The notes below the pieces were generated by a model. That model did no database searches and was not told where the DNA came from. It saw only the letters and a program-made list of their open reading frames with translations. Positions 24,201 to 33,200 of a DNA stretch of 60,000 nt are shown here, one piece after another; the stretch's first letter is position 1, and every line of letters starts with the position of its first letter. The position numbers were made by a program, and so were the translations under genes. Source of the stretch: Lineus longissimus. Its lineage: Eukaryota > Nemertea > Pilidiophora > Heteronemertea > Lineidae. The stretch is from contig NC_088321.1 of the NCBI RefSeq assembly GCF_910592395.1, forward strand, positions 1,304,001-1,364,000, written 5' to 3'.

Positions 24201-27200
24201 TTAATTTTTCTCTTTAAGAATCCCTGACCAGTGCCAACGGCGTGCCAGCGGCCGCGAATGACTGGATCGTAGGTAATGTGATGGAGTATGGATTCTACAG
24301 AGTTAATTATGACAAAGAAAATTGGAACCTCATTGCCCAGCAGCTTCAAGCGGACCTGACAGTGAGTATTGCATCATGGCACAACTTGAGCGAGGAATTT
24401 ACCTGGCTCTGCGGATAATGAGCCCGCTCGCCACCATGCGCCGCCTCGTGTACCATCACACCGATGCTGAATTCTGATAAAGATTTTCACCAGTGTTACG
24501 AGTGTTGCGAGGCAGTTTTGGACACATCATGTGAATTTCAGATAGGCCTATGGTTACACACTGATCGAGTGCATCGTTTGTTGAAATTTAACGAGTTTTC
24601 AATTATCCTGTTTGGGGAAGTTTCGGTCCTACTGGAAGCTATGTATGAAAACCCATCATATCTATATTGTCCCTTTGAAAGCTTTGATGCCACTTACAGT
24701 TTATTACACGGATAGCAGTCCATAGATTTACGAAAGAGCTTGCAATGGGGTCGAGCCAAAACTCGCAAGGGAAAATAAACGTCACCTTGGCGTCCCATAT
24801 CTTAGCGACGGTCGGCCATACTGCCATGGCGATGTTGCTGACTCGAGCTAAAAAGCACACATTCAATTGCTGAATGAAATTGAAGATTACATCATTCGCA
24901 AAGAAGACGAAGTGTTCAACAAAGTTGAAAGTAAAAAGAAAAGTTGTTTGCAGTCATCGCATGCGTTTTTCTTTAGCGCGTTTCTCCAACTCGTAATGAG
25001 TTTTGGCGATGATTTCCGAACTCTCCGGTTTTTTTGTTTTCATTTAAAATCTTTCCGAGATTTGACGATGTTTTCCGAAATCCAGGCTATTCACGTGCGT
25101 AACCGCGCCCAGATCGTCGACGACTCCTTCAACCTCGCCAGAGCGGGAACCATTGACATCACGGACGCGCTGACACTATCCCAGTACATGACGGATGAGC
25201 GAGAGCTGTTGCCATGGGACGCGTATAGCGGTAACCTTGGTTACATCGACTCCATGTTGGAGAAGACCGCCGTCTATGGAGATTTCCAGGTACTGATTTC
25301 AGAAGAATTTTGTTATCCTTTTCACTAATTCAGCCCAATTTACACTAATCAAGCATAAAACTTTTAAAAGTCAGTGGGCTGCGAAAAGTTTCAGTAGAAA
25401 AGATGTAAAGGTGGGATAAATTTAACCCCTTCCAATGTTTTCTGATCGAACTTCATAGCGAATAGATCAATTGCGATGGCTACATTTTCCCACGTTTCCG
25501 TTCCAACTTTCACTACTTCACCAGTTACGGTAACGTGTTACAACTACAGCCAAGATACGATTTAAACCTTTGGTGCATCATTGATGTGTGGTGCCAGCTG
25601 TTTTCATAATTGTACCGGGGTGTTTACAACTTTGCCTTGTCCAAATATCAAGAATAGAAGGGTTTAAGCGCACAGTATATTCTTTCTAGGGATACATGGT
25701 TCAGCAGGTGATTCCACTCTATAACTCTTTAGGATGGAACATGCCGGCCTCAGACCCTCATATTACAAAGTAAGTTATATATTCTCGCAGCTCTTGCAGC
25801 GCCTAATGTAGCCTGCAGCACACTAGCCGCCAACTTTGGCGACAAGAAGCGTTCGGCTGACGCCTCTCGACGCCAAAGTTGGCGGCCAGTGGATCCCGGT
25901 CAGAGCACACCTGCCCAGAATTGGCGTCCAGTAGCGTCTTTTCCGCAACTTTAGACTGCCCTTTTGAAATCATGTGACATCAAGACGCAAGCTGATTGGC
26001 CATAGCCTCGCCGCCGACGCCAAGTCAGGCGGCCATCCGTAGCACACCTGGCTTCTTCTTGCGTTCAAACGCGGCGACACGCGTCAAAAATCAAACATGT
26101 TAGATATTTGGCGTTTAGTTGCCGCAAGTGGCGGCAAGTCGCGTTCGCTGACGCAGTTCGTAGAAGACTAGGGATTTTTCAGGCGTTCAGGACTCTTGCG
26201 GCCAAAAACGCCTGTGAACGCCGAAGTTGGCGGCTAGTGTGCTGCGGGCTTTAGTCAGGAGTGATAAGTAATGTAGTGAAGAGTTCTAAGAGTCTGAACT
26301 GCCGAGCCTGGGGCAATTTCATGTTAATGGCTGCACCGTTGGAACGCGTTTAATTCCATTCATAGATACAGCGGAACCGCCTTCAGCGGACATATTTCTA
26401 TTAAGGACAGTCTCCACTAGTTTTGGGCCCGAGTTGGTTGTTTATATTCAATTCAATCGCTGTAATCAGGACACCCCTCTATTACTTAAGGACACTCAGT
26501 CCCGAGGGTGTCCTAAGAGCGTCTAATAGATGTCTATTCTTCTCGCTCCAACATTGCCCTCCTTTCAGACGACTACGTTACCTAGCCATCGCCCGAGCAT
26601 GCAAATATGGTCATGGACCTTGCCTGACTGAGGCCTCAAAACAATTCGAGGAATACAAGAAAACCCCGGCAACAAATAAGTAAGTTTTAATCGATTTTGA
26701 CAAAGTACTTCTCGGGGTAATATTGTCGGAAAATAATCCTGCTCTGGAAACTGTCAAATCGTCACTGGTTTCTTAACATCATAACCTAGAGAAGGAGCCT
26801 CAGAGCCTAGTGGCTATCTCGCAATAGGGCCCGGGTTCGATCCCGGGGAGAACCCAGGATTGTATTTCTGGATGAACCGGCGTGGCTTTTCAAGGAACTA
26901 AAATTCCTGGCTCTTCACAACAAGTTTGAGTCTCTGAGTCGAGGAGCCTCATAGCCAAGTGGTTAACACCGCTGGCTACCACGCAATAGGTCCCGGGTTT
27001 GATCCCGGGGAGAACCAAGGATTGTATTTCTTGATGAACCGGCGTGGCTTTCAAGGAACTAAAATTCCTGGCTCTTCACAAAAAGGTTTGAGGCTCAATA
27101 TGAGATGAATCATTGAGGGTCTTTCGGATGAGACAAAAAGCCGTGGTCCCTTGTACCCGAGTGTCTTAGCCAGGGCAAGTAAAAGATCCCACATGGGTGG

Positions 27201-30200
27201 ACAGTTAAGCCTAAAGTGGACTCCATACCTCCGGCCAAAATCCAATAGCGCTACGACGCCGGTTATGATATGAATGAATATGAAATGAATAAACGTTTGC
27301 TTCCAAATCGCAAAGAACTTGGCATGCAAGAAGGAGTTGACAGAAGACCGCCGATCAAAATGTCTCAACACCAAATTATCGGTTGATGTATACCAGTCTG
27401 TCAGTTGGCAAAATCAACGTGCACTCATAACAAGCCCGCTGAATATTTTTGACAACAACACTCTTCGTCGTCGTCCTTGATACGCTTTCGTCCTAGTTGG
27501 ACAATCCGCCCTCTATTTTACAACAACAACAACAACACTGTTCCATTTCCAGCATTGCCGTGGATCTCAAAACCGTTGTCTACTGCTACGGCATTAAGAT
27601 GGGAGGTGTAGCAGAATGGGATTTCGCCTACAACCTCTACAAGGACTCGAACGTGGCTACAGAGAAGGCGAAATTGCTCTCGGCCTTGAGCTGTTCGAAG
27701 GAACCATGGATACTGAACAGGTGAGGTCAAGGGTCAAGGTCGATTGTCAAGGTCATTGGCATTATAAATAAACTGCTTGTCTGATGCCATTGGACATTAA
27801 AGCGAACTTCGCCGAGCAATACAATGCCCTTCCCACGCCTCAGTCAGCAATCAACCGAAGCATCGTCAGGTCATATGGAACCCTTTTGCGGGCCCTATTG
27901 TCCGCATGTTCATCAGGCCGAGTCTAGCTTACTGATCTGCGCCGGACTTATAAACAGGAAATCAGAAGGTACATTTTTAACGTCCGAGAAAATAATAAGG
28001 CGAATCGCTGGCCGTGCGAAATCCTTTTTAAGTAAGTGTCTGCTGATAGAATTTGTGGTTTACGTCATCGATTTTCGCTGTCTTCTTCAGATATCTCAAC
28101 CGCTCATTGGACGAGAATGAGATTCGTAAACAGGACGCTGTGACCGTGATCAACTATGTGGCGCGTAATACCATCGGCGAGCCACTGGCCTGGGATTTCA
28201 TCCGCGCCAGATGGGACATGATTATGGACAGGTAGGTTGAGGTCAAGGTCAGAAACAAGGTCAAGGTCAAATATGAATGCCAAGGACAAATGTTAATGTC
28301 ATTCTTTGGCCGTGTTGCCTTGTATCTACTTAGATGTCCACCATGAAGAATGTTCTTCAAATGCTAATTTGAATTTTTGCTGGGTGAGAAGAGATTACAA
28401 TAAGCGTATCCCTTCGAAAAATCTACTAAACGTTTCGAATATCACGATTTTTAAATATGTCCTTGACCTCCTTCTTTAGCCTCGTCTTCGCAATACATTA
28501 AGATGGATATCACGTACGAGACCTTTTTCCTGGTGTTGTTCTTTGGACAACCCGCCCTTCGCGCACGCGCGCTTATTAACTTTTCTAATTTTCAGAAATT
28601 CCGGTTTGTCTTTTGGCGACCTTATCATAGGCGTGACGTCAAGTTTCAATAATGCATACAGGCGACAGCAGGTACTCAGAACGACCAAAAGGGGGCGTTC
28701 CAGCATGGGTGGCGGTTACTGTTAATTGTGCCTACATCCTTAACTATAAATCTGTGCGCATGCGCGAGCTGAAATAACCTTTACTTTCAGGTACTGCGCA
28801 TGTCCAGATGTAGAACAATGAAAGCCATTTTGCGTATTTCTCCGAAGGTTTCTAGGATATATAAACTACTGCCATAGTACAAAGGCAAATCTTCCGTCAT
28901 AGAATCTACGGGAAAAAAACATGATAATGTTTCCTTCGAACGAGGCTCGATCCTACCATGGGCCAATCAATGACACTATGACGGAAGCTTTCGCCTGCGA
29001 CGCATGCGCGTTCTTATTTTTTTGGCCTCGTTTTCAGATTTGGACAGTCTTGGTCGTTCAAAGGCCTAATCACGAGTATGACGCTCAAGTGCAATACTGA
29101 ATTTGAGCTACGACAGGTACCTTGTGATTAAAACTTTAGGCAAGGCATTTCATGTTGCTTAAGAGCGTGTCATGCTTGAGTGAAAGTGTGTTTAAGCTTT
29201 TCAAGGGTTCATCTAGACATAGGGCCAAATTCATAAAGGGCGTTTCAGGGTTAGACGTGGGTAACTTCTCTCTAATCAGTTTCAGGGCCTATTGATATTC
29301 TGTGAAGATTTACATGAAGGACCTGAATCTGTCTATTCAGTAGGTAACTTCTCTCTAATCAGTTTCAGGGCCTATTGATATTCTGTGAAAATTTACATGA
29401 CGGACCTGAACCTGTCTATTCAGTAGTTAAACGCTGTATTGAGCTAAACGCCCTCTATGAATTTGGCCCTTAGTATTTAACTCGATTAGTTCTTGAGAGT
29501 GTAGAAGTTCAGGTTTTGATCCGAGAACGAGGACAAAAAGATTGGTTTTCTCTGGATTACGTCATCAAGTCGGGTTTGTTGTTGTCATCATAGTTTCCCC
29601 GGCATACCAGATGTACAGTATCCCCAGGTATATGGCACGGCTTAACCCGCCGGCCATAAGGGAATTCCTTTACGGCATAGTGGTTGGCGCGTTGGCCCCA
29701 GAGTGGAAGTTACGCAAAGTTGAGCGCGGTCAACCTTTGGATCGGTGACCGGCGCGGACACCAGACACTGTTTCGTTGCATTTCAGACAACAGGCATCGT
29801 AACGGTCCAACTCGTTTTTGTTCTCGCTCTTGGATCGGAACCTCTCTATTGCCATCAAAAGGGGAAGTTCAAAAATATTATTACCTCCTGTCAATGATGA
29901 AAGAGACACTCTTGATACACTTTTGGGGGGATGTGGAAACTTACAAAATGGCAATTTGAAAGACAAAGGGCCAAATTCATACAAGGCGTTCAGCTCAAAA
30001 CAGCGTTTAACTACTGAATAGACAGGTTCAGGTCCTTCATGTAAATCTTCACAGAATATGAATAGGCCCTGAAACTGATTAGAGAGAAGTTACACACGTC
30101 TAACCCTTAAACGCCCTTTATCAATTTGGCCCAAAGAAATGTTGTGAGTTACTTCCATTCTTTTCTTTTGTATATCGGTCAATGCATGCAACTGCTTCAA

Positions 30201-33200
30201 GCAGGTGTGGCGAATCCTGAGTAAAATCGGGGGCGACACTTCCATTGCACGGAGCTTATTGTTGTTGATTCATACGGCATGATTCATCATCTCCATGACC
30301 CCATTCTATTTATAGATTCGGTGGCGGGAGTTTTTTACTTCCGGATCTAACATCCTCGGTGACAGCTTCATTTAGCACGGTATTCCAAAAGCGTCAGGTA
30401 TCCGCGAGGTTTTTTATGCGATCACGTTAACTTTCAGCATGCATCCCGATCACAGCTAATGCTTCTTGGAGCGATACTTTCGAATTGCACGGAATGTATG
30501 GCTCTTGCCTTAAGCGGCATGTCACCTCATTTGCATGTTTCAAATTGTCTATTTATAGATTCGGCAGCGGAAGCTTTTCATTTTCAAATCTCATCTCCGG
30601 TGTCACTAGAAAATTTAACACGGAATTCCAACTAGAGCAGGTAGGCTGGTGGTATAGTGTAACACAAAAGGGCAACATTTCCCGGCTTAATGTTCTTCAA
30701 ATGGTTTGAACAAATGGTTTCTATCGGTTCCTGTATCAGCCACTAGGTGGGGTGCTTATGGCTAAATATCACTCTCACACGTCGGGTTCTCCTTTGTAAA
30801 TGATTCCTCTCTTTGTTGACATTCAAAGGGCAAATAAGATATTGTACTCTAGACTCACTGGTTTAACACCGGTTCATTATCTCCGGGCATGACCGCCCCC
30901 GGCACAATGCACATTGAACAGGCCAAGCCCCTTCATACCTGACTGGTCGAGGGCATATCTACCTGTCATTCTGAACCCTTTCTGTGAAATCGACACAAAG
31001 ACCATCAGAAATGTTAGACAACTGGTGTCGCCCCCCCCCCCCCCCCCCCCCCCCCATTGGCTGTCTCGATTGAACAATGTTGAATGACAGTATATCTATG
31101 GGGGCTTCGCTTGCATATAGCATTCCGCGACGTTACTATTTATAGCTCACAAGGTCATTTGAATATGATATTGATGACGTTTTAGTCACGTGACAGTCGG
31201 ACATCGACACTTATTTCTACGCATTTGAGCTTATTTCGAAGTCAATTATCTTTGACCCTGCATTGTTTTTAGCATGAATGATACCATAGAGTCAGAGAGA
31301 GAAATATTCAGAACAATTATGTAGTATTTCCAACACTCGGACATGTGCCAGATTGAATCTAACTGCCCTAGTTAGAAAGCCTGAATCCATTACGAAACCG
31401 CATGTTTGTCCGACATTGCCTGTAATTCAGCGATGGGGAAATAGAGGGCAGCAGCTGTAGTGACCTCATTATCGTGGAATGCTATTCCAAAACGGTGTTG
31501 GATCAGTGAGTCAGCGTATCTGCATATTTTGTGAATTATAAAACTGAATGTTCGGCAAAGTTCGTGTCATTTCGGTTGTAATCCTGCACACGATCGGCTT
31601 TAGAGAACATGTTAAACACTGCTTAAAGCTCAGAATTGAATATCGGAAGGAAAGTATATGCACAGCCATGCAGGGTTTCCGCCAGAGGGGGGGGGGGGTG
31701 GGGGATTCATCCCCCTAAAATATTTCAAGGGGGGATATCCCCCCTTAATTTTGAGCACTAAAGTTTGTTTTACTGTCAAATGAGTAATTTTCATGATTTG
31801 ATATGTAAAATAAGAGCACTTGGGAGCCAATTGTAGCGGTTTTAGGGCCAAAAAACGTCTCAGGAGGGGTCATATACCCTTTTTTAGAAAAAAAAAATTT
31901 TAGAAAATTTTTTTTTTTAGAACTTTTTTTTTTTGCTCCCCCAATTTAATCCCGGCGGAAACCCTGCCATGCATGAGAGAGAAGTACAGGTAGGCACACA
32001 TACATGTATTTCATACACGTCATCATGTGTGTTGGCGATGTTAACACATACATGGCATACGTACCAACGTCATCATATCATGCTTCGCTGGTGAACACCT
32101 CATGAATCTAAAGCACTTCACAAATCCACGCCTCAAGTACGCCGTATTCCCCTACCCTTCTCACAATGCTGTATATGCCGTCATCAAAATAGCACTTATA
32201 TTTCATATCTTGCCAATTTTCAAAAAGCCAGTTTAGAGCTTTTAACTTATTTACTTAACTCGGCGACAATATGTAATGTAATGTAATGTAATGTAAATAC
32301 CATATTTCTATAGCGCCCGTTTCAAGCAAAATGCTCGTTCACGGGCGCTTTACAGATAAAAAGATCACACCTGACTAAACAGCTCTGTCTTCAACAATCC
32401 GCGAAATTCCTTAAGGGTCGCGGCTGCCCGGATGTTGGTCGGCAGCCGGTTCCAGAGCGTGGGGGCCGAGTGGCCAAATGCCCGCTCGCCGTATGTTCTT
32501 TTTGCACACGGAACTACAAGTGATAGGTCGTGTGCTGACCGCAGGTGCCTTTCTGGCTCATAGACATTGGTACAATACCTTAATTCATTTGATACATCGT
32601 GCCAAAAAGTTGAATTGAAACAACCAATTTCACATATTTTGGTCCTATATAATATATAGGACCAAAATATGTGTCCTGTGTCCTTGGTAGAGAGGTGTCC
32701 GCTAAGGAAAGTTCCCTCGTGGATGACAACTCAAAAGTTGCTGTTTGAAATTTGAAAAGATATGAAATGAATGTCATTTTGGCGAGCGAGGCCACAGCCT
32801 TGTGCTATGGAATGTAAAGTAACTTAGACTCACATACATAATGTTTGCAGCGCTTATAGTAAATTGTATGTCCTCAACAAAACTCAGTTTGCAGAAAAAC
32901 ACACGAAGTATTCTCTGGGCGTATTTAGTTCGAGTTAAGTTTAAATTGAAGTAAATACACGTTTTTCAACTTTCATTTAAGTTAAAGTGAAATTGATTAG
33001 TGGACGTAACTAAATGTCTCTACCCGTAGCCATAGCATATCTAAGCCTCTCTATTCTACGTTTCAGTTGCACGAGTTCAAAATCGCCCACCCCGACCTCG
33101 GGTCAGGAACGAGAGCCTTTGAACAGGCCATCGAAAAAACGACAGCCAATTACAAATGGGTGGCAGCGAATGAGAAGAAGATTGGCGATTGGCTAGCAAA

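Larger units (their letters stand above)
25770..26568 (+). other. Aminopeptidase intron 15
   Basis: Most of it is a MITE of about 440 bp (25811-26250). A member of the GAACCTC...TTAAGGACA family lies at about 26364-26520. Nothing else is seen. Confidence 0.65.
26680..27552 (+). other. Aminopeptidase intron 16
   Basis: Two head-to-tail copies of the tRNA-derived SINE occupy 26791-27260. The remainder contains a CAACAACAACAA run just before the acceptor. Confidence 0.65.
30641..33066 (+). other. Last aminopeptidase intron
   Basis: 2.4 kb of mainly mobile-element sequence: a run of about 25 C (31031-31055), an inverted-orientation MITE copy (31117-31486), a G-rich and A/T-rich low-complexity patch (31689-31935), the 3' end of a minus-strand non-LTR retrotransposon (32270-32592) and a partial GGACACCTCTCTA element with a 43-nt palindrome. 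No further exon 19 copy was found by eye. Confidence 0.6.

Noticed and set aside
28232-28595. A possible fifth exon 19 copy after CTTCTTTAG near 28480
   Set aside because: The sequence after the acceptor-like site does not align with the exon 19 segment and has no matching donor.
28780-28840. Acceptor-like TTTACTTTCAG near 28788 in the exon 19 cluster
   Set aside because: The following sequence starts with GTACTGC and contains no FG.GS...VT..F-like coding.
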